DNA of 40,018 nucleotides from Bacteroidales bacterium (GCA_012513795.1 JAAZBN010000077.1:1-40018); one strand, 5' to 3'; shown: positions 22,785-31,911, numbered from the stretch's first letter. The notes: generated by a model not told the origin, from the sequence alone. Numbers and translations are program-made.

Positions 22785-24836
22785 TTACCAGGCTTGCAGG
22801 AAGGAATACTTCTTCCCATACTCCATCATCTGCCCGAGGTAATCTGAACAATACTCAATCTGCACATCCTTGACCCTTCCATTACGGTCGGTGATGGTTA
22901 TCATCATGGGATTTACAAATCCGCTGTAGGGAGCCAGATTGAGTTTTGCATACCTGGCCAGTATCTCGGCATGAAGCTCCTGATCAATCTTCACCCCGTA
23001 GTTCTCAATCATCTCCTTGCCTGCGGCGAAGTCACCCTCTGACTTGATTCTCTGAACCTCCTTCAGCATCTCCCCGAAGAGCCCGCGCAGCTTCTCGTAG
23101 TCATTGACCCGGACGAAGGTCTTGCCATCACGCTTAACAACTTCAATGACATTCTCAGCCTTGCCCTTCTCATAAACCCAGTGTGCAATAGCCGACCGGC
23201 ACCTCATATGCGCCTGTTCAATGTCCTTGCCGGGCTGTATCCTGACGATCTGTGTCAGGAAACCATTGCGGATGTAGTTGTCATACTGCGCTTTGGCTGG
23301 TTCGTCAGATGGCACCAGGCCTATCTCGGCCATCTTCGGGTCCATCATGAAGTAAAGGGCAAACAGGTCTGCTCTCATCTCCTCAAGGGGAGAGGCATAG
23401 TTTTTCAGAGCGTTGGGATCAGTGCCGGGAGCAAGCTTGCCGCTGGCATGACCTATGCATTCATGCATATCGGTATGGAGAGCGTCAGAGAGTGACCCGT
23501 ATGTGACGGCCCTGTCAATCTCTGCCCGGTCGAAGGCAAACTCCTCCATGAATCCGCTGCCCCTGGCAACAATATCCTTGGCATCGGTGATATTGGCAAG
23601 CGTGACTGACTTTGAACCGGCTTCTGCCCTTATCCAGTTTGAGTTGGGCAGGTTAATGCCAAGCGGTGATGCCGGGTAGCAGTCGCCCCCGAGCATGGCC
23701 ACATTGATAACGCTGGCTGCCACTCCGGTAACCTTTTCCTTGCGGTATTGGGGATCAACGGGCGAATGATCCTCAAACCACTGTGCATTTTCAGTTATGA
23801 GAGCCGTCCTCTTGGACGCCTCCGTGTCCTTGTACTGCACAACAGCTTCCCATGTGGCCTTCATGCCCATCGGGTCACCGTAAGTCTCAATGAATCCGTT
23901 GATATAGTCAACTGAAAGTCCCGTGTTGCCTGCCCACATGACATTGTAGTCATCCCATGTCCCGAGGTCAGCCGTCCTGTAATAGTCGATCAGCAGGCCA
24001 AGCTCCTCTTTCTGTGTCTCGCTGAGGGCTGCGTCGCGGGCTTTTTCCAGCCATAACACTATCCTTTCAATGGCGGGACCATACATGCCACCGCTCTTCC
24101 ATGGGATCTCGGTTACTTTACCATCAATCTTTGTTACCTTCGAATTCAGGCCCCATGAGACCGGCCTCGGGTCAGAAGGATCAGCAATGGAGGCATAGTA
24201 TTCTTCAACCTCCGCCTGGGTCACTCCCTCGTAGAAGTTGTTGGCAGAAGAGGTAATCATGTCAGTACCCTCAGTCTGGTCAACCTTCTTCGCGTAAAGC
24301 ACCGGATCAAACAGTATCGGTGTAAGAAAGCTGGTCAGCTCATCAACCGTCTGATCCCCGGCCAATGGCAACCGCGCAACGTCTGAACCGCTTACCAGTT
24401 GAGCAAAGTAATCTTCTGAGAAACCTGGCACAAACTTGTCATTTGAATAATGATGATGTATGCCATTGGCGAAGAAGACCCGCTTTGCATATGTGATAAA
24501 CGCTCTGTATTCATCACTCTCACGGTCGCCCCCGTAAGTATCAATTATAGCTTCAATTGTCTTGCGAATGAGCAGGTTATATTTAAAGTTCTGATCCCAG
24601 AGTATATCACGGCCACACAGTGCTGCCTCGGAGAGATAGTAGATGAACTCCTTCTCCCCTGCCGTCAGCTGGTCAAATGCGGGCAGGCGGTACTTAAGCA
24701 CACTGATATCCTCAAATCTGTCAACCTCATAGGTAAATTCGTCATCAGCAGTCTCCTTCCTTTCAGAAGGTCCGCATGAGATAAAGAGAGCTGTTCCCAT
24801 TAATGCAATCATTCCGGTTAAAATGTATTTCTTCAT
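22785..24836 (-). CDS. M49-family (dipeptidyl-peptidase III-like) lipoprotein
   Basis: M49 peptidases are zinc metalloenzymes that release dipeptides from peptide N-termini. The zinc motif is HECIGH at 458-463, the HExxGH form characteristic of M49, and the third ligand is Glu486 in LEEMRADLFALYF. The N-terminus is a lipoprotein signal (MKKYILTGMIALMG ... FISCGPS, lipidated Cys21), so the enzyme is probably periplasmic or membrane-attached rather than cytosolic like eukaryotic DPP III. The length of 683 residues fits bacterial members. It is a single gene, convergent with the PiT gene. It might trim oligopeptides made by the secreted C25 protease or taken up from outside, which is inference. 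Confidence 0.93.
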   Translation of the reverse strand: MKKYILTGMIALMGTALFISCGPSERKETADDEFTYEVDRFEDISVLKYRLPAFDQLTAGEKEFIYYLSEAALCGRDILWDQNFKYNLLIRKTIEAIIDTYGGDRESDEYRAFITYAKRVFFANGIHHHYSNDKFVPGFSEDYFAQLVSGSDVARLPLAGDQTVDELTSFLTPILFDPVLYAKKVDQTEGTDMITSSANNFYEGVTQAEVEEYYASIADPSDPRPVSWGLNSKVTKIDGKVTEIPWKSGGMYGPAIERIVLWLEKARDAALSETQKEELGLLIDYYRTADLGTWDDYNVMWAGNTGLSVDYINGFIETYGDPMGMKATWEAVVQYKDTEASKRTALITENAQWFEDHSPVDPQYRKEKVTGVAASVINVAMLGGDCYPASPLGINLPNSNWIRAEAGSKSVTLANITDAKDIVARGSGFMEEFAFDRAEIDRAVTYGSLSDALHTDMHECIGHASGKLAPGTDPNALKNYASPLEEMRADLFALYFMMDPKMAEIGLVPSDEPAKAQYDNYIRNGFLTQIVRIQPGKDIEQAHMRCRSAIAHWVYEKGKAENVIEVVKRDGKTFVRVNDYEKLRGLFGEMLKEVQRIKSEGDFAAGKEMIENYGVKIDQELHAEILARYAKLNLAPYSGFVNPMMITITDRNGRVKDVQIEYCSDYLGQMMEYGKKYSFLQAW

Positions 24837-25060
24837 CTGTTAGTAATTTTATTCCAACGGTACAATGAACCCTCCCCTGTAAGGGAAAGGCCTGATGATG
24901 CAACTAAGGTAGTAAAAAGCATCCTTACAAAACATACAGACCAATAATTCCATGATCATGACGGTGAAATGCCCCAGGTTGTCATGTCATTACTGATAAT
25001 AAGCAAGTGTGGAGACAATAATCAGCCTACCTTCATTAAAGATCCTGCTACATAGTGATA

Positions 25061-26524
25061 CTAAACCTCAAGCTGGACCTCAGTGGCATGGAGTTTAAGC
25101 ACTTTTGTGTTTCCTCCTGTTGCCAGGTTCGGATCAAAGGGAGTGTTGTTTTTCCATGAACCGCATGTAAAGTCAGGTATATTGATGGAGGCTGACCTGT
25201 TGGCTACTGACCACTCGCTCAGTGGAGTGATCACGCTCCAGAGGGCTGCGTCATATACATCCTGGTCAAGAGGCAGTCCGTTGCGCAGACAGTCTATCAG
25301 CCGCCAGTCCATGATGAAATCCATGCCGCCGTGGCCGCCTATTGCCCTGGCCATCTCTCCAACCCTCTTTACTATCTCCGGCGTGTATTGCTCTTCCAAT
25401 GCTTTCTGATCTTGTGGTGACATCCACGTGTGTCCCAGTGCTATTCTGGCAGGTGAGGGATATTTCTGTGCAAATCCTTTGGTGCCGCTGAGCAGGTGTA
25501 TCCTGGAGTATGGCCTTGGGCTTGAGACATCATGCTGGATCATTATGCTCCTTCCCAGATTGGTCTTTACAAGCGTGGTGTTCATGTTTCCCCGGTATGC
25601 TTTCCCAGCATATGGAGCATAGAACGGATCCTCCCCGGCCAGTTGCTCCAGATCCTTTCCCATTACAAAATCATTGGACGAGAGTGAGGTAAGGTAATCC
25701 ATTCTGTCTCCCCTGTTTATATTCATGATCTGGCAGATGGGCCCCAGCCCGTGAGTAGGATAGAGATTTCCGTTGCGAACATTCTCTTTCAGCCTCCACA
25801 TGTCGGCATAACCGTTCTTGTCATAAGTCCAGTCCCATCGCAGGTCATGTATGTAGGCTCCCTCACCATGCACAATATCTCCAAAAAGCCCCTGGCGAGC
25901 CATGTTGAGCGTAAGAAGTTCAAAGAAGTCATAGCAGCAGTTTTCAAGCTGCATGCAATGCTTCCGGGTTCGCTCAGAGACCTCTACAAGCTGCCAGCAT
26001 TCATCTACTGTCTTTGCAGCCGGGACTTCCAGTGCCACATGCTTTCCGGCCTCCATGGCATAGGTTGCCATAGGCGTGTGCCACTCCCAGGGAGTGCATA
26101 TATAGACCAGGTCAATGTCCGGATCATCACACAGACCCTTCCATGCCTCCCCGCTGCCACTGAAGCTTCTTGCCTGAGGCAGTCCGAACCTGGAGAGAAG
26201 AACCTGGATTTTATCAACCCTGTCATGGTACTTGTCACACAGGCCGGCTATCTCCACACCCTCAATATGTGCCATTCTTTCAACCGCACCCGGTCCTCTC
26301 ATCCCAAGGCCGATGAGACCTACCCGCACCTTATCAAGCGGGGGTGCGGCATAACCTGACATATTGAATCTCTGGGTATGAACTGTTTCTGCAGCCTCCC
26401 TTACGACGGCCATTGCTTCTTCTTTCTTTGCACTCCGGGAACACGCAGTAACCGCTGAGGCAGTAATGGTTCCTGCCCCGGCAACTGCAGCAGTGCGGAG
26501 GAAATTCCTGCGATTAGTTTTCAT
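25061..26524 (-). CDS. GH109-like, Tat-exported Gfo/Idh/MocA-family glycosidase
   Basis: GH109 enzymes use a tightly bound NAD cofactor to cleave alpha-N-acetylgalactosaminides by transient C3 oxidation and elimination. The Rossmann motif is GLIGLGMRGPG (69-79). GKHVALEVPAAKTVDEC carries Glu-Val-Pro where ordinary Gfo/Idh enzymes have Glu-Lys-Pro, and MQLENCCYDFFELLTLNMAR plus GLFGDIVHGEGAYIHDLRW are the features I associate with GH109. The N-terminus has a Tat motif (NRRNFLRTAAVAGAG), and Cys28 in AVTACSRS may be lipidated, so it would be a Tat-exported lipoprotein. The length is 487 residues. The assignment to GH109 rather than a sister clade is by pattern memory. It is a single gene; about 220 bases downstream to the peptidase gene hold nothing recognisable apart from a short palindrome CATGATCATG. 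Confidence 0.85.
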   Translation of the reverse strand: MKTNRRNFLRTAAVAGAGTITASAVTACSRSAKKEEAMAVVREAAETVHTQRFNMSGYAAPPLDKVRVGLIGLGMRGPGAVERMAHIEGVEIAGLCDKYHDRVDKIQVLLSRFGLPQARSFSGSGEAWKGLCDDPDIDLVYICTPWEWHTPMATYAMEAGKHVALEVPAAKTVDECWQLVEVSERTRKHCMQLENCCYDFFELLTLNMARQGLFGDIVHGEGAYIHDLRWDWTYDKNGYADMWRLKENVRNGNLYPTHGLGPICQIMNINRGDRMDYLTSLSSNDFVMGKDLEQLAGEDPFYAPYAGKAYRGNMNTTLVKTNLGRSIMIQHDVSSPRPYSRIHLLSGTKGFAQKYPSPARIALGHTWMSPQDQKALEEQYTPEIVKRVGEMARAIGGHGGMDFIMDWRLIDCLRNGLPLDQDVYDAALWSVITPLSEWSVANRSASINIPDFTCGSWKNNTPFDPNLATGGNTKVLKLHATEVQLEV

Positions 26525-26705
26525 GGGTGCGGGTTAATTAACTATGGTATTATGTATGCAATATACAAACTTCCCCGTTTCAATCTACTGATTGTTCAGT
26601 GGTCATTTATTCACTGCTGAACCGCCTGCACCCCTATACTGCTAGCACCGGATCACCGGTGGCTGCAGGTAAACAGATCTGATTATTCATCAGGCACCGG
26701 CAAAG

Positions 26706-26939
26706 TCATTTGTCTTCATTCTCCTGAGTCTTTCCTCTTTTCCGGATGATATCTCCTGCCACCGATCCTGCCAGATAGCCCAGAACAGCACCCCATGGCA
26801 CCATCAGGTACCAGTTAGACTTAATGGCACACGTACCTGAAAGGCAGCCCACATATTTCCAGTATATGAATCCTCCTGCAGCGCCAACGAGCGTGCCAAC
26901 GATCTCAGGAAGGAATTTTTTAATAAAGGCTTTGTTCAT
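26706..26939 (-). CDS. DUF6132-like small inner-membrane protein
   Basis: A 77-residue protein with two glycine-rich hydrophobic segments (about residues 10-28 and 43-63) and a short loop carrying two cysteines (VGCLSGTCAIKSN). This VGCxSGTCxI loop is what I recall from DUF6132 proteins; the role is unknown. The C-terminus is charged and probably cytoplasmic (IRKRGKTQENEDK). Its start overlaps the stop of the glycosyltransferase gene by 4 bases (ATGA), so translation is coupled. The pair of cysteines suggests metal binding or a disulfide, but nothing in the sequence proves that. Downstream (26525-26705) there is only a weak hairpin near 26644-26665 without a U-tract. Confidence 0.8.
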   Translation of the reverse strand: MNKAFIKKFLPEIVGTLVGAAGGFIYWKYVGCLSGTCAIKSNWYLMVPWGAVLGYLAGSVAGDIIRKRGKTQENEDK

Positions 26940-28066
26940 CTATTTGATTTTGACTTTACAACACTTCTGATAAGCTCCCGTTCCCCTTCTTTCTCTCTCT
27001 CCCAGTTAAGCTCCCTGCGTGCTTCCACGGCATTCTCCTTCAGCGATGAGAGCAGACGCGGATCATCAGCCAGCAGTTGAAGTTCACAGGCTATGGATTC
27101 CGGTGTCACCGCCTCCAGCACTTTTCCGCAGCCGTACTTTTCAACCAATGCAGCCACTTCGGGTAATGGCGAGACCAGTGCCGGTATCCCGGCGGCAATG
27201 TAGTCAAAAAACTTATTGGGAAGGCTATAGCGCTGGTTGACGCATGTATCTGTATCAAGAGACAGGCCCGCATCACAACACATCGTATAGCGCATCATCT
27301 CTTCCCATGGCATCCTCGGGAGGAATATCATCCTGCTGCCAGCCGGGGATGAGGAGGCATCCCTGCGCAACCTTTCAATAATATCACCTGTACCCACCAC
27401 AAGCAATCGCACCCGCTCAGTCAAATTCATCGCGGCTAGCAATTGTCCGGCTCCCCTGCCCTCATTCAGACCCGAACCCTGTATGATCACCAGCATCTCT
27501 TCATTCAACGCACCCAGTTCACTTCTCTCATGTGGTATCAGGTGAGTGACATCAGGTGACACATTCCTGACTACAAGCGGATCAACGTCATACTCTCGCC
27601 TGTAGAGATCAGCAATGGAGGCGCTCACCGTGATCATGTGATCTGCCCGGGGCACGATAATCCGTTCGGCACTCTTCCAGAGAAAGTGTTTGAAACGCCT
27701 CTCTTCCAGTCCATACTGCCCGGTAAAATACTCATGCGAATCGTAGATCAGAACAGCTCCAGATAACCTGGAAACAAGATAACAGGGAACCAGCGTGTCA
27801 AGGTCTGATGCCACAATAATTTCATAACCCCTGAACAAAAGCCTGAAAAATAGCAGGATATTAAAAGAGAGATACATTAAAGGTCCCTTCCTGAACGGGA
27901 TTCTCAGAGTGGTTGTCTTTACCCGTGGGATGCTGACCGGAATGGTGGTGCCCGAGTAGCGGCCTACAACCGTTGTATCAAGTCCTTCTTCATCCATGAG
28001 CAATGCCAGTTTCCTTACTCTCATGTCAGTTGACAAATCACTTATTACAGCAATTACTGCTTTCAT
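26936..28066 (-). CDS. Glycosyltransferase, GT4-like
   Basis: This is a GT-B fold sugar transferase probably acting in surface polysaccharide or glycan assembly at the cytoplasmic face of the membrane. The N-terminal domain begins MKAVIAVISDLSTDMRVRKLA and contains YDSHEYFTGQYGLEERRFK. The C-terminal donor-binding domain has VIIQGSGLNEGRGAGQLLAAM and AAGIPALVSPLPEVAALVEKYG. The in-frame GTG at 28084 would add six residues (MPHNIG), but ATG 28066 fits the conserved beta-strand start better. A near-consensus -7 box (TATCTTTC, minus strand, 28124-28117) lies about 50 bases upstream. The stop overlaps the DUF6132-like gene by 4 bases. Donor and acceptor are unknown. Confidence 0.9.
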   Translation of the reverse strand: MKAVIAVISDLSTDMRVRKLALLMDEEGLDTTVVGRYSGTTIPVSIPRVKTTTLRIPFRKGPLMYLSFNILLFFRLLFRGYEIIVASDLDTLVPCYLVSRLSGAVLIYDSHEYFTGQYGLEERRFKHFLWKSAERIIVPRADHMITVSASIADLYRREYDVDPLVVRNVSPDVTHLIPHERSELGALNEEMLVIIQGSGLNEGRGAGQLLAAMNLTERVRLLVVGTGDIIERLRRDASSSPAGSRMIFLPRMPWEEMMRYTMCCDAGLSLDTDTCVNQRYSLPNKFFDYIAAGIPALVSPLPEVAALVEKYGCGKVLEAVTPESIACELQLLADDPRLLSSLKENAVEARRELNWEREKEGERELIRSVVKSKSNR

Positions 28067-28142
28067 TCCTATATTGTGAGGCACCCTGAAGAAGTACTCA
28101 GTTTACCATGGCGGTTGAAAGATACGAAAGAATTATTTTAGC

Positions 28143-28150
28143 TATGTTTG
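28143..28150 (+). promoter_or_regulatory. -7 promoter box of the plus-strand glycosyltransferase gene
   Basis: TATGTTTG matches the Bacteroidota -7 consensus TAnnTTTG and lies 19 bases before ATG 28170, in the short divergent intergenic region. A TTG about 25 bases upstream is too far away to be a convincing -33 box. Confidence 0.5.
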
Positions 28151-28169
28151 CATATTCTTATTACGTTTC

Positions 28170-29318
28170 ATGGACAAATCTCCAATCAAACACAAGGTAC
28201 ATCTCGTCAGTTTCAACATACCCTACCCGCCTGATTACGGTGGCATAATGGATGTTTTTTACAAGATCACAACCCTGAAGAAAGAGGGGATCGGAGTGAT
28301 TCTGCACTGCTTCGGTTACGGCAGGGGCCGATCACGAACCCTTGAAAGAGAGTGTCTCAGGGTACATTATTACCGGCGTGAACTCAACCTGTTCCATCTC
28401 TTCCGAAAGGAACCTTTCATAGTATTGTCGAGAAAGAACGATCTGCTCCTGAAAAACCTGACAGAGGACAGTCACCCTATCATTTTTGAAGGACTTCACA
28501 CAACTCACTTTCTTGACGACCCGGGATTGGCTGACCGGGTAAAGATGGTCAGGACCCATAACATTGAGCATGTCTACTACAGGAACCTGGCATTAAGTGA
28601 GACCAATTTTTTCAGGAAGTATTATTTCAATTCAGAAGCCAGGAAGCTTGAGCGATATGAATCAAAGCTGGCAGGCGCCACAAAACTGTTGTCCATCTCT
28701 CCCGGTGACACAGAATATTTCAGCAACAGGTACGGCAATGCTGTATTTGTGGGGCCGTTTCATCAGGGTAACGGGTGCCGTTCCATCCCCGGCAGGGGCG
28801 AATATGTCCTGATGCATGGTGATTTATCCACAGCAGAGAATAACTCAGCGGCAATGCTGATTCTCAGGGAGGTTGCTCCTCAATGGAAATATAAAACCAT
28901 ACTGGCCGGTAAGAGACCTTCGGCTGAGCTTATCAGGGCAGCGTCATCCATGAGACATGTCAGGCTTGTTCCGAATCCGTCAATGAATCAGATGAATGAG
29001 CTGATAGCAAACGCGCAGGTATGTCTGCTCAATGCATCGCAGCCTACAGGGATGAAGCTGAAGCTAATCAATGCCCTCTCTGCCGGTCGTCATGTGATTG
29101 CCTCCCGGGAGGTCGTTTCAGGAACCAGTCTAGAGAGTCTGTGCAATATTGCAGAATCGCCTGAAGAGTGGATCAGTCTCACAAGAAAACTGATGAAGGA
29201 GGAGTTCACTGAAGAGATGAGGCAGGAACGCGACCGACATCTTCATATGGTGGCCGATAACGCAGTCAACGCAAAGAGGATCATCGATACAATGAACAAT
29301 TCAGACGCCTCAGGCTGA
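28170..29318 (+). CDS. Glycosyltransferase, GT-B (group 1-like)
   Basis: A 382-residue GT-B glycosyltransferase, divergent from the other GT gene and without a signal peptide. The N-terminal domain starts KVHLVSFNIPYPPDYGGIMDVF, the usual PxxxGG acceptor loop. The middle part has RTHNIEHVYYRNLA and LLSISPGDTEYFSNRYG. The C-terminal domain keeps NASQPTGMKLKLINALSAGRHVIAS, a GT4-like donor-binding region, but the classical E-x7-E motif is replaced by Thr/Gly-containing residues (TGMKLK), as in several Bacteroidota group 1-like enzymes. The gene ends 58 bases from the convergent mltG gene. The specific product glycan cannot be inferred. Confidence 0.87.
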   Translation: MDKSPIKHKVHLVSFNIPYPPDYGGIMDVFYKITTLKKEGIGVILHCFGYGRGRSRTLERECLRVHYYRRELNLFHLFRKEPFIVLSRKNDLLLKNLTEDSHPIIFEGLHTTHFLDDPGLADRVKMVRTHNIEHVYYRNLALSETNFFRKYYFNSEARKLERYESKLAGATKLLSISPGDTEYFSNRYGNAVFVGPFHQGNGCRSIPGRGEYVLMHGDLSTAENNSAAMLILREVAPQWKYKTILAGKRPSAELIRAASSMRHVRLVPNPSMNQMNELIANAQVCLLNASQPTGMKLKLINALSAGRHVIASREVVSGTSLESLCNIAESPEEWISLTRKLMKEEFTEEMRQERDRHLHMVADNAVNAKRIIDTMNNSDASG

Positions 29319-29376
29319 GCCGGAATTTCGCTTACACATTCTGGCAACTACAGTAAAGGCAATGCAAAAACATAAC

Positions 29377-30402
29377 CTACTGGTATATTCTTCTCCTGTT
29401 CAGTTCCCTCCGGTATGAAGCAGCATACCTGTTATGCTCAGCGAGAGTGCGCGAGAAGTGATGATAACCTGTACCGTCAAACCTGGCAACGAAGAAAAGA
29501 TATTCATGTCGTTCAGCCTTGAGTACCGCCTCAATTCCGCTGCGTGACGGGCAGCGTATCGGTCCCGGTGGCAGCCCCGGATACATGTACGTATTGTAGG
29601 GTGAATCAATCTCCAGGTGTTTGTTGAGAATCCTGCGCAAGGAGAAATCACTCATTGCATACTTGACAGTAGGATCAGCCTGCAGGGGCATTCCCTGGCG
29701 GAGCCTGTTGATGTAGACGCCGGCAATACGCGGTTTCTCATCCTCCCTTGAAGCCTCCTCATCTACGATTGATGCGAGAATGGATACTTCCATGGGGCTG
29801 AGACCCTGCTCCTCTGCCAAAGCCTTCCGCTCATCGGTCCAGTAATCACGGTACTCACGCAACATGCGCCGGTAGAAACCCCGCGCATCTTCAGACCAGT
29901 AGAGCTGATAGGTATCGGGAATAAAGACAGAGATCAGTGTTCTGACATCAAACCCGTCATCGGCGTAGTTGGATTCGTCTGCGAAGAACGCTGACAATGA
30001 TGCCGAATCAGCCTCAATCTGGCCGCCTACTCTTCCTGCAAGCTCATCAAGTGTCCGGATATTATTGAAGGTAACATTGACAGGCGACTGCCTTCCGGAG
30101 CGCAACAGGTTGACCATATTGTTATTGCTCATCCCCGGCTCAATGACATATGACCCCGGCTTCACACTGCGCCCGAACGATTTTAGTTGTGAAGTAATAA
30201 CAAAACTGTTCCTGCTCCGTAGTATACCTGCGTTCTCAAGGGTATCAACAAGTGCACTGAAGTCGGATCCTGCAGGAACAAAGATCCTCACCGGCTCTCC
30301 GGCCTTTACATTCTGCCTGAGGACTATTGCCCAGAGAGCAATCGTCAGAACAAATCCAGCAAAAAGAACTATATAGAATATTGTCAGAATAAGTCTCTTC
30401 AT
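29377..30402 (-). CDS. mltG: Endolytic murein transglycosylase MltG
   Basis: MltG (YceG) cuts nascent peptidoglycan strands and so sets glycan chain length. Residues 5-29 are a signal anchor, leaving the rest in the periplasm. The catalytic Glu is expected at Glu216 in ILASIVDEEASRED (the family's ASIVEKET region), followed by RIAGVYINRLRQGMPLQADPTVKYAM and YNTYMYPGLPPGPIRCPS, which are diagnostic. The length is 341 residues. The start lies 11 bases downstream of the cardiolipin synthase stop codon, so the two form an envelope-biogenesis operon. Confidence 0.96.
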   Translation of the reverse strand: MKRLILTIFYIVLFAGFVLTIALWAIVLRQNVKAGEPVRIFVPAGSDFSALVDTLENAGILRSRNSFVITSQLKSFGRSVKPGSYVIEPGMSNNNMVNLLRSGRQSPVNVTFNNIRTLDELAGRVGGQIEADSASLSAFFADESNYADDGFDVRTLISVFIPDTYQLYWSEDARGFYRRMLREYRDYWTDERKALAEEQGLSPMEVSILASIVDEEASREDEKPRIAGVYINRLRQGMPLQADPTVKYAMSDFSLRRILNKHLEIDSPYNTYMYPGLPPGPIRCPSRSGIEAVLKAERHEYLFFVARFDGTGYHHFSRTLAEHNRYAASYRRELNRRRIYQ

Positions 30403-30413
30403 AGTGTTTTGAT

Positions 30414-31895
30414 CTAATAGAGCGGTCCGAATATCCGTGCAACAGACTCTTTATATCTCTGCCGCCTTGATCTCAGCATCCACTCCTCAATTTTAACTTC
30501 TTCACAGTTACTGAGATCCTCGGCAAAGAGTACTCCAAGCCTTAGTGCAAAATCCTCATCATAGATGAGTGCCGTCACCTCAAAATCAAGGTCAAAACTT
30601 CGTACATCCACATTGGGTGATCCCACAGAAGAAAAAATATTGTCTACCAGAAGATATTTTGAATGGATGAATCCGTTTCGGTAAAGGAATATCCTGACTC
30701 CGGCTTCAAGCAGTTCATATATGTATGACCGAGTATTCCAGTTTGCAATGATTGAATCAGTATACTCCGGGAAGATCATCCTTACATCAACTCCACTGAG
30801 GGCGGCAGTTTTCAGGGCTGCCAGCAGGCTCTCGTCAGGGCTGAAATAGGGTGAGGTGAGATAGATTGAGGTTTTTGCAGTGGCAATAGCTGAAAAATAT
30901 ACCTGCATTATTGTTGCCCAGTCAGTGTCCGGGCCGCTGGAGGCAACCTGCACCAGGCAACGGTGGCCGGTGAGTGAGACATGCTCCGGTGAACCATCCG
31001 GAGGCAACTCCTCGCCACTGACAAAATCCCAGTCGGCAATGAACACCCTGTCAAGGGCTGCCACAGCCTCACCCTCAAGCCTGAGGTGGGTATCAATCCA
31101 GGGCCCGAGGTCTGGCAGACCATGCAGATACTTGTCCGCAATATTCAGTCCGCCGACAAATCCGACCTTTCCGTCAACCACCAGTATCTTGCGGTGGTTA
31201 CGGTAGTTGATCTTGCTGGAGAAGCTCGGGAAGCGGACAGGATGGAAGGTGTATATCTCCACACCTGATTCACGCATCCTTTTTATGTATGGCTTCCGTA
31301 TGTTCCAGCTTCCCACATCATCATAGATAACCCTGACCCTGACTCCTTCCTTCGCCTTGCGCATCATCAGTTCACTGAATTCCATCCCCAGGGTATCAGG
31401 CTCAAACCGGTAAAACTCAAGGTGGATAAACCTGTTGGCTGATGCAATAGCATCAAGCATGGCAGGGAACGTCTGCCGTCCATTGACAAGCAGGTCAATC
31501 CTGTTGTCAAGGGTTAAGATCGACCTGTTGTTCCTGAGCATGAGGCGTATAAGATGCTCCTTGGACCTGACCGCAGCACTCTCATTGGAAAGAATATCGG
31601 AGAGCAGTGCAAGCTGACGATCAGCATTATCAGCCAGCCTGGCCCTGTCAGCCATGCTCTTGCGACTGTAGATACGCTGTTTGCGGTAGTTCCTGCCGAA
31701 AAAAAAGTAGATTATCACACCAACAACGGGAACAAAAAGAATCACCAGAAGCCATGACAGGGTTTTTACGGGATTCCTGTTCTCAAAGACAATCATAAGA
31801 CAGATGGCAAAGACGGAGACAAGGTAAACTACCGTCAGTATGTTCTTCAGAACGATTATAGTATTACCTGCCAGAATCATAGGGGCTCCGTTCAC
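30414..31895 (-). CDS. cls: Cardiolipin synthase (phospholipase D family)
   Basis: The enzyme condenses two phosphatidylglycerol molecules, or uses another phospholipid donor, to make cardiolipin in the inner membrane. Two N-terminal membrane segments (about residues 13-35 and 45-66) precede the phospholipase D domain. Both HxKx4D motifs are intact: H234-R-K-I-L-V-V-D241 with VGFVGGLNIAD, and H411-S-K-Y-L-L-V-D418 with GSPNVDVRSF. The length of 493 residues is typical. ATG 31880 is an alternative start five codons in. It is the first gene of the cls-mltG unit, and the terminator of the beta-barrel gene lies just upstream. Confidence 0.95.
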   Translation of the reverse strand: MNGAPMILAGNTIIVLKNILTVVYLVSVFAICLMIVFENRNPVKTLSWLLVILFVPVVGVIIYFFFGRNYRKQRIYSRKSMADRARLADNADRQLALLSDILSNESAAVRSKEHLIRLMLRNNRSILTLDNRIDLLVNGRQTFPAMLDAIASANRFIHLEFYRFEPDTLGMEFSELMMRKAKEGVRVRVIYDDVGSWNIRKPYIKRMRESGVEIYTFHPVRFPSFSSKINYRNHRKILVVDGKVGFVGGLNIADKYLHGLPDLGPWIDTHLRLEGEAVAALDRVFIADWDFVSGEELPPDGSPEHVSLTGHRCLVQVASSGPDTDWATIMQVYFSAIATAKTSIYLTSPYFSPDESLLAALKTAALSGVDVRMIFPEYTDSIIANWNTRSYIYELLEAGVRIFLYRNGFIHSKYLLVDNIFSSVGSPNVDVRSFDLDFEVTALIYDEDFALRLGVLFAEDLSNCEEVKIEEWMLRSRRQRYKESVARIFGPLY

Positions 31896-31911
31896 TTGCT
31901 TCCGTAAATAT

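Noticed and set aside
24837-25060. The 224-base gap between the GH109-like and M49 genes as a site for an RNA gene
   Set aside because: I found no tRNA-like cloverleaf, no conserved RNA motif and no good promoter; only the 10-base palindrome CATGATCATG and a 4-pair hairpin.
26644-26665. Hairpin (CACCGG ATCA CCGGTG) downstream of the DUF6132-like gene as a terminator
   Set aside because: The stem is short with a bulge on extension and no U-tract follows on the minus strand.
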